64,000 bases of DNA, from contig NZ_JAVDSB010000005.1 in the NCBI RefSeq assembly GCF_031455095.1, positions 248,001 to 312,000 of the forward strand. Reading direction: 5' to 3'. This document shows, one piece after another, positions 45,731 through 54,130 of the stretch (position 1 is its first letter; every line of letters begins with the position of its first letter). The translations under genes were made by a program, and so were the position numbers. The notes beneath the pieces were generated by a model. That model saw nothing but the letters and a program-made list of their open reading frames with translations, was not told the DNA's origin and ran no database searches. Origin of the DNA: Paenibacillus_E qinlingensis_A. Its GTDB lineage: Bacteria; Bacillota; Bacilli; Paenibacillales; NBRC-103111.

Positions 45731-47329
45731 ATGAAAAAGCAATCAACTAAACGCATTATTGCATCCTTATGTACGGTTTCGGTGGCAACAGCAATAACCG
45801 CAGCTTGTAGCAGCACGGAAACGAGTAAACCGGCAACCACTGGGGAAAGCACCAAGGCACCCGCAACGGCAACGGCATCCGCTGCCCCTGTAACGATCTC
45901 GCTTACACAGCCTGATGGAGGTCGTGTCTGGAAAGACGACAATATAGCTACCAAAGAAATTGAAAAGAAAGCTAATGTCAAATTGAACGTAACCATGCTG
46001 CCTAATAACGACTTTAACGCTAAGTTCAATGTACTTGCCGCTTCTGGCGACATTCCAGATATGAGCAGACTCGGCGCATTCGACTATCAGAAGTATGTGG
46101 ATCAAGGCCTGTTCCTTGATTTGACGAAGTTAATCGATCAATATGCGCCGAATTTGAAGAAGAACCTGAAGCCTGAGCTTTGGGAGCTAACGAAGCATAA
46201 AGGCAAACAATTCGTTATCCCTTATGAGAATGGGGCAGGCAAGGAAGTACCTGCGGTTCGGAAAGACTGGCTGGACGCTATGAATATCAAAATGCCTACC
46301 AATCTAGACGAATTTGAGCAAATGTTGAAAGCGTTCACGTTCAATGACCCAGACAAAAACGGCAAAAACGATACGTACGGTATGGGCATGGCGAACAGCT
46401 TCGCGGAAACGTTTATGCCGATATTTGGCGCATACGGCATTGCACCAGGTATGTTCGCTAGTAGTGTGCCTATGAACAGTTATCTGAAAGACAACAAGAT
46501 TGTACCGGTTGCTGTATCCCCTGAATACAAGGAGGCAGTGACGTATATCAAAAAGCTTTGGGACGCTAAGGTAATTGATCCAGAACTTTTCACAATTAAA
46601 GCGGATCAGGCGCAGCAGAAAATAGCGCAAGGGAAAATCGGCTACTTTACAGCTTGGTGGTCCACAGCTCCTCAAACGCTTATTCAGCAGCTCAAAATGA
46701 AAGAGATTGTGCCTAATGTGAAATGGGATCCAATCGCTCCTGGCATCAAGGGGCCTGATGGAAAGAGCGGTATGCTATCTTTCGGTAATGTAGGTGCAAC
46801 GATCGCGGTTTCTGCTAAAACTAAAAATCCTGAAGCGGTATTAAAATTCCTTGACTACATGTCCACAGACGAGGGCTGGGAGCTTAACCACTACGGTATC
46901 AAGGGTACGCATTATACGAACATTAATGAGGCGCGTACACCTGAGGGTCAGAAAGCGTTTGACGAGAAATGGCTAGATCCGCTGAGCCAGATCGTTTCCC
47001 GTGTCGATATTCAGAATAAAATCAATGCCGCTACGAAGGATCCCGTTGCCATTGAAAACAACCGCTTTATTGATGCAGCAGCTGGCTATACTTTGATTTC
47101 AGATATCTTCTACGGCATCCCGGCAACGGATGAGCAAAATACACTAGGACCAGATGTTGCCAAATATGAAGTGGAGATGTTCTTGAAGTTCGTCACAGGC
47201 GCAGAGCCGCTGTCAAACTGGGATGCTTATGTAGATGGATGGAAGAAGAAGGGCGGCAAATCCTTATTGGATTCCAAAATCAAAAAGTATAACGAACTGA
47301 AATCAAGCAGTGTTAGCGCTGGTATCTAA
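45731..47329 (+). CDS. Sugar ABC transporter solute-binding lipoprotein
   Basis: A 532-residue LplA-like SBP with signal peptide and lipobox ITAAC, then a Ser/Thr/Ala tether. The mature domain contains TLPNND-like MLPNNDFNAKFNVLAASGDIPD, VIPYENGAGKEVPAVRKDWLD and GKIGYFTAWWST. It is placed after the two permeases, the reverse order of the 14259 system. A close paralog without permeases is encoded at 52543-54114. Confidence 0.91.
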   Translation: MKKQSTKRIIASLCTVSVATAITAACSSTETSKPATTGESTKAPATATASAAPVTISLTQPDGGRVWKDDNIATKEIEKKANVKLNVTMLPNNDFNAKFNVLAASGDIPDMSRLGAFDYQKYVDQGLFLDLTKLIDQYAPNLKKNLKPELWELTKHKGKQFVIPYENGAGKEVPAVRKDWLDAMNIKMPTNLDEFEQMLKAFTFNDPDKNGKNDTYGMGMANSFAETFMPIFGAYGIAPGMFASSVPMNSYLKDNKIVPVAVSPEYKEAVTYIKKLWDAKVIDPELFTIKADQAQQKIAQGKIGYFTAWWSTAPQTLIQQLKMKEIVPNVKWDPIAPGIKGPDGKSGMLSFGNVGATIAVSAKTKNPEAVLKFLDYMSTDEGWELNHYGIKGTHYTNINEARTPEGQKAFDEKWLDPLSQIVSRVDIQNKINAATKDPVAIENNRFIDAAAGYTLISDIFYGIPATDEQNTLGPDVAKYEVEMFLKFVTGAEPLSNWDAYVDGWKKKGGKSLLDSKIKKYNELKSSSVSAGI

Positions 47330-47331
47330 TC

Positions 47332-48228
47332 ATGAATTGTAGCCCAATATCGTCACCTATACTTCTAAAAGGAGATCACAGGCGAGCTTATCGAGACCCA
47401 TGTGCGCTTTATCAGGATGGCATTTGGTGGCTATATTATACCCTTGTGGAGACAGAAGAGGATGGCCGAGTCTTCTTGTATATGGCGATGAGCCGGAGCG
47501 AGGATCTTCGGCAGTGGAGCGAGCGGCTTCTTCTAACTCCGAGGGGTCAGAACCTGAATTTCTCCAGTCCTGGTAATCTGATTTACGTCGATAACCGATG
47601 GCGGATGTGCTTGCAATCCTATCCACGTCCCAATGGTGAGAAATATGGCAATGGGGATTGCCGTATTTGGATGATGGAAAGCGAAGATCTAGTTAACTGG
47701 ACGGCTCCTGAACTCCTTCGCGTCAAAGGGGAACATGTGGTAGTAGAGGATATGGGTCGGATGATCGACCCCTATTTCATCGCGAATGCCAACAACCCCG
47801 GGGAATGGCTATGTTTTTACAAGCAAAATGGCGTCAGCCTATCGAAAACAAGTGATTTTCAGCAATGGATTTATTGCGGCTCCGAACAGGCGGGAGAAAA
47901 TGTGTGTATCATCCGGCACCAAGAGGAGTATGTGATGTTTCATTCTCCTGAAAATGGGATAGGTATGTTGAGATCGCACGATCTAGTTCATTGGCATCAG
48001 GAGGGCGACTTACTCACATTGGGTCAGCAGCAGTGGGAATGGGCGCAAGGGCGGTTGACCGCTGGATTCGTCCTGGACCTCAGAGGTACGAAAGGCATAG
48101 AGGCATTTGTGATGTTTTTTCACGGCAGCGGTCCTGAAGATGAGAGTGTGTTATTTGATACGCATGCCTCGATTGGCATAGCTTGGAGCCGAGACCTGAA
48201 GATGTGGGATTGGCCGGGCAAAGTGTAA
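47332..48228 (+). CDS. GH43-like five-bladed propeller glycosidase
   Basis: This 298-residue protein looks like a GH43/GH32-type beta-propeller. An early RDPCALYQDG carries the candidate general base Asp22, repeated propeller strands follow (SRSEDLRQWSE, SEDLVNWTAPE, SHDLVHWHQEG, SRDLKMWDW), and a MIDPYFI segment and Trp-rich WEWAQGRLTAG region are present. No signal peptide is seen, so it is cytoplasmic and probably cuts an imported arabinoside, xyloside or fructoside. It begins 2 bp after the SBP stop without a clear ribosome site, suggesting translational coupling. The exact subfamily is uncertain. Confidence 0.75.
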   Translation: MNCSPISSPILLKGDHRRAYRDPCALYQDGIWWLYYTLVETEEDGRVFLYMAMSRSEDLRQWSERLLLTPRGQNLNFSSPGNLIYVDNRWRMCLQSYPRPNGEKYGNGDCRIWMMESEDLVNWTAPELLRVKGEHVVVEDMGRMIDPYFIANANNPGEWLCFYKQNGVSLSKTSDFQQWIYCGSEQAGENVCIIRHQEEYVMFHSPENGIGMLRSHDLVHWHQEGDLLTLGQQQWEWAQGRLTAGFVLDLRGTKGIEAFVMFFHGSGPEDESVLFDTHASIGIAWSRDLKMWDWPGKV

Positions 48229-48275
48229 ATGATATCCGTGCATGGACAAAGAATGGAGTCATTAGTTGGTCAAAG

Positions 48276-48294
48276 GGCTGCCGCCATGGCAGCC
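48276..48294 (+). terminator. Weak terminator-like hairpin
   Basis: GGCTGCC (48276-48282) pairs with GGCAGCC (48288-48294) with a 5-nt loop. The downstream tract (TTATGATC...ATTATTTTTC) is only moderately T-rich, so termination may be incomplete. Confidence 0.5.
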
Positions 48295-48324
48295 TTATGA
48301 TCAAAATTATTTTTCTTAGGAGAT

Positions 48325-48338
48325 TGTAAGCGTTAACA
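48325..48338 (+). promoter_or_regulatory. cre-like site upstream of the GH39-like gene
   Basis: TGTAAGCGTTAACA matches the CcpA consensus TGWAARCGYTWNCW at all 14 positions. It lies 64 bp before the GTG start of the modular glycosidase, consistent with direct catabolite repression. Confidence 0.75.
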
Positions 48339-48401
48339 TGAAAGTGGGGAAATTGTGCTAGAGGTCATACTGAATACCTAATGAGTTGGAGGAGAAGATC
48401 T

Positions 48402-51400
48402 GTGAAAAAACGTTTGTCATTGATATTGTCATATCTATTTGTATTCATGCTTATTCTTCAAGCAGTTCCAGCGTTTGCTTCGGGTGAAACAGTGACAAGC
48501 CCAGAACAAATTGTTGTTAGAGTTGAGGGGGAGAATTATACCGCCAAAGTTGGAAACGAGATAACAGGGACAAAAGAAAATTATTTGAATATCCCTCGGA
48601 GCACGCTGAGCAATGGTGACTTTTTGTATATCAAAAGCTTAAGTGGTGTCCCCGTGTCAAATTACAAAGTTGACTATCAAGTGACCGTTTCCGTTCCCGG
48701 TATTTATGGGATGGAGATCATGTCGAGCCCGATTAACTTGACCTCTTTCCCACCTTATGAAATGAAAATTAATGACGGCAATTATGTTACTGTAAATAGC
48801 ACTTTAGCCACTAAAATTGGGCAAATTGATACGCCGGCGAATGTGCTCCATAAGTTCAATCTAGGTCCGGTGACGCTTAAAGCCGGTAGCAATACAATCT
48901 CCTTCCGCATCCCGAACGGGAGAGCACAGGACGGGCGCATCTATTTTTACCTTGATTATATGCAATTTACGAAGCTCCCGTGGGGACTGAACAAGATCAC
49001 AACCAATGCACCTAACAACCTTTTTGAAGAAAGTGACGTGAAGGAGTTATCCATCGAATTTACCGATACCGCCAGCAAGGGGCATGTCGTTGCATATAAG
49101 GTGGAAGATTATGATGGGAGTGTCGTTGTTCAAAATAGCGTAACGATGGACGTGTATGCGCCATCTTATAAGGTTACGTTGCCGCAACTGCAACGGGGCC
49201 ATTATACAATAAAAGCGGAGGCAGATCAGAATGGCAAACCAATCATCGACTATTTCTCTGTCGTGATGAATGCTTCTGATCGCCATACAAGCAATAACCC
49301 CTTTGCCCTGGATGTGGCGGGAGGTTCTCTGATTCCTGTCGACCAAGCGGCGAATTACGCTCGGGCGGTCAGGCTGACCGGAGTCGATTACGTGCGGGAA
49401 CGAATGCACTGGAATTCCATTAGCAGCGCAAGTGGCACCTACGATTTTAGTAAATATGATCCTTACAACAGCGCCTATGCGGCTAACGGCATTCGAGTCC
49501 TGGAGTTAAACCATATCGCTCCGACATGGGCGAAGGATACAGGCAAAAACCTGCCGCGCAACCTGCTGGATGCCTATCAACTAGCCAAAACAAGCGCTAC
49601 GCATTATGGGGCTCAGTCGGATTGGGAGTTTTGGAATGAACCGGATATCAGCTATACGACCGACAGCGAGCCAGCCGATCAATATGCCGCATTCCTGAAG
49701 GCGACTACGATCGCAGCGAGGGATTCGGGGTCAGGCACTCGGGTAGCACTGGGAGGGATCGCCTATCCGCCAGGGGGATATACAGAGCTTCTCATGGAGA
49801 ACGATGTCGCTCCTTATATGGACATTTATAACTATCATGGTCACCGTAGCGATAGTGCGAGTCAGAAGATATTGGATATGCCACCTTCCTTCGCGGCACA
49901 TACGGAGTTTATTCAAGGCTACGACCTGGATACGAAACCTATTTATGTGACAGAAGCAGGGGTAGCCCAAACGTTCTCCGACAGCACACAGACACTGTAC
50001 GGTGAGCAGTTGCGGACGCAGGCACGATACTTGACCACCTCCACGATTCAATCTATCGCTTCTGGTGTGGATAAGCATTTCTGGTTCGTGTTTCCGAATT
50101 ATCAGGAAACCATTGGGAACTATGGCAGCTTCACTTCCAGAGGAACGCCATACGCTGCTGTGAATGCGGAAGCTGCGATGACGCATGCGCTAGGTGAAGC
50201 CGTTTATCTAGGCAAGCTAACTGGATTGCCTGACGGAGTGGCGAATTATGTGTTCAAGGACGGAACGGACAGTGTTGTTGCCTATTGGAGCGAGCATACG
50301 ACACCTCTGAACGTGACTACAGGTACCGGCACAGCGTTATTGACAGACATTATGGGGAAAGAGCAGCAGCTGACATCCACAAACGGCAGTTATCCGCTGA
50401 CGTCGGGTCCAGACATCCATTATTTGCGGATTGCCGGCAGCATTCAAAACTTGACCACGTCCGTGTTTGCAGCACCTGTGCCTAAAGCTGCTGAACTTTC
50501 AACAGCGGACCGGATGGTCATCACGCAGAAGTATCCCGAAGCTACAGCTGCTAAAGCTAAGTCCAAGGGGTATCTGCTAGATAAGAACACAGCAACAGAC
50601 ATTCAGGTGGATGTTTATAATTTTAACTCGTCAGCAATGAGTGGGACAGTCAATGGTTCCGTAAATGGCGGATGGAGCTTAGTGTCGCCTTCCCGAACGG
50701 TAACGGTTGCTCCGTATTCCAAAGCGACATTGACCTTTACCCTGACAGGAAGCCAGGAAATAGCGGCAGATGTGAAGTTCCCGGTCATATTCCAGGGTAC
50801 ATTCAGCGGGGAGGCTACTTCCAAGTCGGTGACGATGATTGCCTCGAATGAAAACAAGGCAGTAACGCCAAGTCTGCTCCTACCGGATTATGATAATCCT
50901 GCCCAGTGGGGGGAGAATATTTCGCCAGGCTCCACCGCCACGGTGACTTCACCATCTCCTGGGGAGATCCAGTTCAACTATCTCTTCGGCAGTGGGGATA
51001 AGTGGACATATCCTAATTTTTTTGTACCTCAAAATGTGACATTCGCTGGATCAGAAGGGGTGACCTTTGATGTGTACTTCCCAGCTCCGATCGAAGGCGT
51101 GGTTGTTCGAAGCTTTATCTATGAAAGCAATGGTTCCGGCTATTTCACTGGAACGGGGGTTACACCTGTAGGCGGCTGGCAGCAAGTCAAATTACCTTGG
51201 TCGGATTTTGCGGCGTTTGGAACGCCAGATGATAATTTCCATCTCGATTCCGATCAGATCACTAGGTTCAGTATCGGGATAAATTCCAGGACGGCAACCG
51301 ATGTTTCGTTCAAGCTGCGGAATGTCGGCATCTATACCCAGCCTGACACAGGTCTGTACAGTAAAATCGTCAATTTGGTTCCTGCAAATAATCAGGAACT

Positions 51401-52229
51401 TGTCGCAGGAAACGTGACGATTTCCGCCGATTTGGTGCAAGGCGAGATTCCTATTGCAGCGGGTAGTGCTGAGCTTCTGGTGGATGGAGCAGTAGTTCCT
51501 TACTTGATGAACGGCCAAACCCTTACGGCCTCTACGGTGCTAGCCCCTGGCACTCACAGCGTGAAACTAAAAGCCTTCGATGCGATCGGACGACTGATGT
51601 CCGTTAAATCCAGTGTGAGCGTGATTGCAAATACCGTAAAACCATTATCCAACGGAGCTCCAGGTATACCTGTTTTATCCTCCGACAACGGTTATTCTGG
51701 TTTAAAAGATGGCAACTACACAATTACGATGAACATGTGGTATGGCAATAATGGTACATTGTTCAAACTGTACGAAAATGGTGTTCTCATTAATATGAAA
51801 ACACTATCGGATGCTTCCCAATCGGCACAACTCGTCAAAGTGGGAGTATCTAATAAACCCAACGGCACTTACACCTACACCAGTCAACTTATCAATAAAT
51901 TTGGTACAACAACCAGTCATCCTCTTGTTGTCACAGTCACAGATGTGTCACCAGGTAAACCTGTTTTATCGCAGGATAACTGGGATGGAGATGGCAACTA
52001 TACAATTACAATGAACATGTGGTGGGGTACCAACGCGACAGGGTATCGCCTCTATGAGAATGGTGTGATGATTGATAACCATAGCTTGCAAGCCAATTCT
52101 CCTCATGCTCAAAGGGCAGTTACAGCCATTTCCGGCCGCACAAATGGTGTGTATCAGTATCGCGTCGAACTGTTCAACGCCGCAGGCGTGATCTCCAGTG
52201 ATATGTTAACTGTGAAAGTCACGAAGTAA
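48402..52229 (+). CDS. Modular secreted GH39-like glycoside hydrolase
   Basis: A 1275-residue extracellular enzyme. The order is signal peptide (LSLILSYLFVFMLILQAVPAFASG); a CBM35-like beta domain (about 35-195); a short Ig-like domain; a clan-A TIM barrel (about 295-650) with acid/base Glu413 in WEFWNEPDI and nucleophile candidate Glu518 in YVTEAGV; beta domains (about 690-1085); and two C-terminal repeats of about 90 residues resembling chitinase-A N-terminal modules (DGNYTITMNMWYG and DGNYTITMNMWWG). The barrel looks GH39-like (xylosidase or iduronidase type). The substrate is uncertain. GTG 48402 is the start because GGAGGAG lies 7 nt upstream; the ATG at 48381 precedes that site. Confidence 0.8.
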   Translation: MKKRLSLILSYLFVFMLILQAVPAFASGETVTSPEQIVVRVEGENYTAKVGNEITGTKENYLNIPRSTLSNGDFLYIKSLSGVPVSNYKVDYQVTVSVPGIYGMEIMSSPINLTSFPPYEMKINDGNYVTVNSTLATKIGQIDTPANVLHKFNLGPVTLKAGSNTISFRIPNGRAQDGRIYFYLDYMQFTKLPWGLNKITTNAPNNLFEESDVKELSIEFTDTASKGHVVAYKVEDYDGSVVVQNSVTMDVYAPSYKVTLPQLQRGHYTIKAEADQNGKPIIDYFSVVMNASDRHTSNNPFALDVAGGSLIPVDQAANYARAVRLTGVDYVRERMHWNSISSASGTYDFSKYDPYNSAYAANGIRVLELNHIAPTWAKDTGKNLPRNLLDAYQLAKTSATHYGAQSDWEFWNEPDISYTTDSEPADQYAAFLKATTIAARDSGSGTRVALGGIAYPPGGYTELLMENDVAPYMDIYNYHGHRSDSASQKILDMPPSFAAHTEFIQGYDLDTKPIYVTEAGVAQTFSDSTQTLYGEQLRTQARYLTTSTIQSIASGVDKHFWFVFPNYQETIGNYGSFTSRGTPYAAVNAEAAMTHALGEAVYLGKLTGLPDGVANYVFKDGTDSVVAYWSEHTTPLNVTTGTGTALLTDIMGKEQQLTSTNGSYPLTSGPDIHYLRIAGSIQNLTTSVFAAPVPKAAELSTADRMVITQKYPEATAAKAKSKGYLLDKNTATDIQVDVYNFNSSAMSGTVNGSVNGGWSLVSPSRTVTVAPYSKATLTFTLTGSQEIAADVKFPVIFQGTFSGEATSKSVTMIASNENKAVTPSLLLPDYDNPAQWGENISPGSTATVTSPSPGEIQFNYLFGSGDKWTYPNFFVPQNVTFAGSEGVTFDVYFPAPIEGVVVRSFIYESNGSGYFTGTGVTPVGGWQQVKLPWSDFAAFGTPDDNFHLDSDQITRFSIGINSRTATDVSFKLRNVGIYTQPDTGLYSKIVNLVPANNQELVAGNVTISADLVQGEIPIAAGSAELLVDGAVVPYLMNGQTLTASTVLAPGTHSVKLKAFDAIGRLMSVKSSVSVIANTVKPLSNGAPGIPVLSSDNGYSGLKDGNYTITMNMWYGNNGTLFKLYENGVLINMKTLSDASQSAQLVKVGVSNKPNGTYTYTSQLINKFGTTTSHPLVVTVTDVSPGKPVLSQDNWDGDGNYTITMNMWWGTNATGYRLYENGVMIDNHSLQANSPHAQRAVTAISGRTNGVYQYRVELFNAAGVISSDMLTVKVTK

Positions 52230-52268
52230 GAGGAACAAACAGGCACGGTCTACGCAATGAGTTAAACT

Positions 52269-52316
52269 ATACTTGCCAGACTTTCGGCATATCCGGAGGT
52301 CAGGCAAGTATTTTTA
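52269..52316 (+). terminator. Rho-independent terminator of the GH39-like gene
   Basis: ATACTTGCCAGAC (52269-52281) pairs with GTCAGGCAAGTAT (52299-52311) with one A-A mismatch, and the 3' arm continues into TTTTTA. Confidence 0.9.
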
Positions 52317-52334
52317 TTTTCAATGAAAAGAATC

Positions 52335-52383
52335 GCTTTTTTTTATCCAAACTGACGAATCGGCAGTACGGGCACAAAAAAGC
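52335..52383 (+). promoter_or_regulatory. Shared regulatory element B, copy 2
   Basis: GCTTTTTT (52335-52342) and AAAAAAGC (52376-52383) have the same 33-bp interval as copy 1 at 43644-43692. Between the arms, TTATCCAAACTGACGAATCGGCA closely follows copy 1 with scattered changes. It precedes the orphan SBP and the AraC-type sensor gene, whose product is the likely binder. Confidence 0.65.
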
Positions 52384-52542
52384 ACATTGTCATCTATATA
52401 TGTAATCGCTTTCGTGAAAAAATAGGGGTACAAAGTTTTACTTTGAATCGTGGTGCAGTTTTTGAGAATGGGAAAGTCTGTGATCCTAGACAGATTTGGC
52501 TTATAATAAACCAAACAGGACAAAAGGGGGAGATGACGATTA

Positions 52543-54114
52543 ATGAAAACCAATTCAACTAAGCGTGTAATCGCTTTGCTAGGTATGGTTTCGTTGGCCG
52601 CAGCTCTGGCCACAGCCTGCAGCAGCACAGAAACCAAGAATCCGCCGGCTAGCGGTCAGGCATCGGCTTCTCCAGTGACGCTTTCGCTCATACAGCCAGA
52701 TGGAGGCAGGGTTTGGAGAGATGATAATCCAGTTACCAAAGAAATAGAGAAGAAGGCGCAAGTAAAGCTCAACGTTAATATGCTGCCCAATAATGATTTC
52801 AACAGTAAATACAACGCACTTGCCGCTTCTGGAGAAATTCCAGATATGAGCAGGCTGGGCTCGTTCGACTACCAAAAATTTGTGGATCAAGGCTTGTTCC
52901 TAGATTTGACTCCCTATTTAAACCAATACGCGCCTAACCTGCTGAAGAATCTGAAGCCTGAGCTGTGGGAGTTGACGAAGCACAAAGGTAAGCAGTACGT
53001 TATTCCTTATGAGAATGCGCCAGGCAAAGAGGTTCCGGTAGTCCGCAAGGATTGGCTGGATGTCCTGAATATGAAGATGCCCACCAATTTGGATGAATTT
53101 GAGCAAATGCTGAAAGCGTTTACTAAGAGTGATCCTGATAAAAATGGCAAGGATGATACGTATGGTATAGGTAACGCTAACACGTATGCGGAAAGCTTTA
53201 TGCCAATTTTTGGGGCATTTGGTATTTCGCCCGGGATGTTTGCCAACAGTGTGCCGATGAACAGTTATCTGAAGGAAAACAAGATATCCCCCGTTGCTAT
53301 TTCTCTCGAATATAAGGCTGCTTTGGGTTATATCAAGAATCTATGGGATGCCAAAGTCATCGATCCTGAGATGTTTACGATCAAGTCTGATCAGGCGATA
53401 CAAAAGGTGGCACAAGGGAAAATTGGTTATTTCAATGCTTGGTGGTCCATCGCTCCACAGACGCTGGTTCAGCAGCTTAAAATGAATGAAATTGTGCCAA
53501 ATGCGCGCTGGGAGCCGATCTTTCCGGGCATAAAAGGGCCAGATGGCAAAAGTGGTATGTTGTCCTTCGGAAATCTAGGCGGAGTGATAGCCATTTCGTC
53601 CAAGACAAAAAGTCCGGAAGCTGTCCTGCGGTTCCTCAATTATATGTCGACTGACGAGGGTTGGGAGCTTAGTCATTACGGGATCAAGGGTGAGCATTTT
53701 CGCGACATTACAGAAGCACGGACGCAAGCAGGACAAAAGGCATTCGACGAGAGATGGTTAGACCCGCTGAGCCAGATTATTTCGAGACAGGAACTCGTAG
53801 AGAAAGTGAGCGCAACATCCAAGGATCCAGTACAACTTGATAATAACCGATTTTTAGAGAAGGCAGCTCAGTATACCTTGTATCAGGATGTCTTTTATGG
53901 GATTCCACTGACCGATGAACAAAAATCATACGGCCCCGATGTAGCCAAGTACGAAGAGGAGATGTTTATCAAGTTTGTTACGGGTAAGGAGCCGTTGTCC
54001 AAATGGGAGGAATATGTGGCTACATGGAAAAAGAAAGGCGGCAAAGCCTTGCTTGAATCCAAAATAAAAACATATAACGAGCTGAGATCGGGCAATGTGA
54101 GCCCAGGTATCTAG
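52543..54114 (+). CDS. Solute-binding lipoprotein, permease-less paralog
   Basis: This 523-residue SBP is closely similar along its whole length to the 45731-47329 SBP (shared QPDGGRVW, MLPNNDFN, EIPDMSRLG, KQYVIPYENAPGKEVP, STDEGWELSHYGIKG). The lipobox is ATAC. No permeases adjoin; it probably delivers ligand to the 43829/44797 permeases or presents it to the sensor encoded immediately downstream. AGGGGGAGA precedes ATG 52543. Confidence 0.9.
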   Translation: MKTNSTKRVIALLGMVSLAAALATACSSTETKNPPASGQASASPVTLSLIQPDGGRVWRDDNPVTKEIEKKAQVKLNVNMLPNNDFNSKYNALAASGEIPDMSRLGSFDYQKFVDQGLFLDLTPYLNQYAPNLLKNLKPELWELTKHKGKQYVIPYENAPGKEVPVVRKDWLDVLNMKMPTNLDEFEQMLKAFTKSDPDKNGKDDTYGIGNANTYAESFMPIFGAFGISPGMFANSVPMNSYLKENKISPVAISLEYKAALGYIKNLWDAKVIDPEMFTIKSDQAIQKVAQGKIGYFNAWWSIAPQTLVQQLKMNEIVPNARWEPIFPGIKGPDGKSGMLSFGNLGGVIAISSKTKSPEAVLRFLNYMSTDEGWELSHYGIKGEHFRDITEARTQAGQKAFDERWLDPLSQIISRQELVEKVSATSKDPVQLDNNRFLEKAAQYTLYQDVFYGIPLTDEQKSYGPDVAKYEEEMFIKFVTGKEPLSKWEEYVATWKKKGGKALLESKIKTYNELRSGNVSPGI

Positions 54115-54130
54115 TGTGGGGGCAGTAATA

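Larger units (their letters stand above)
52230..52542. other. Intergenic region upstream of the orphan SBP
   Basis: This 313-bp gap holds a strong terminator (52269-52316), shared element B copy 2 (52335-52383), a degenerate cre-like match TGTAATCGCTTTCG (52401-52414, two mismatches) and a -10-like TATAAT at 52502-52507, 35 bp before the SBP start. No convincing -35 precedes that -10, which fits activator dependence. No gene is visible. Confidence 0.6.
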
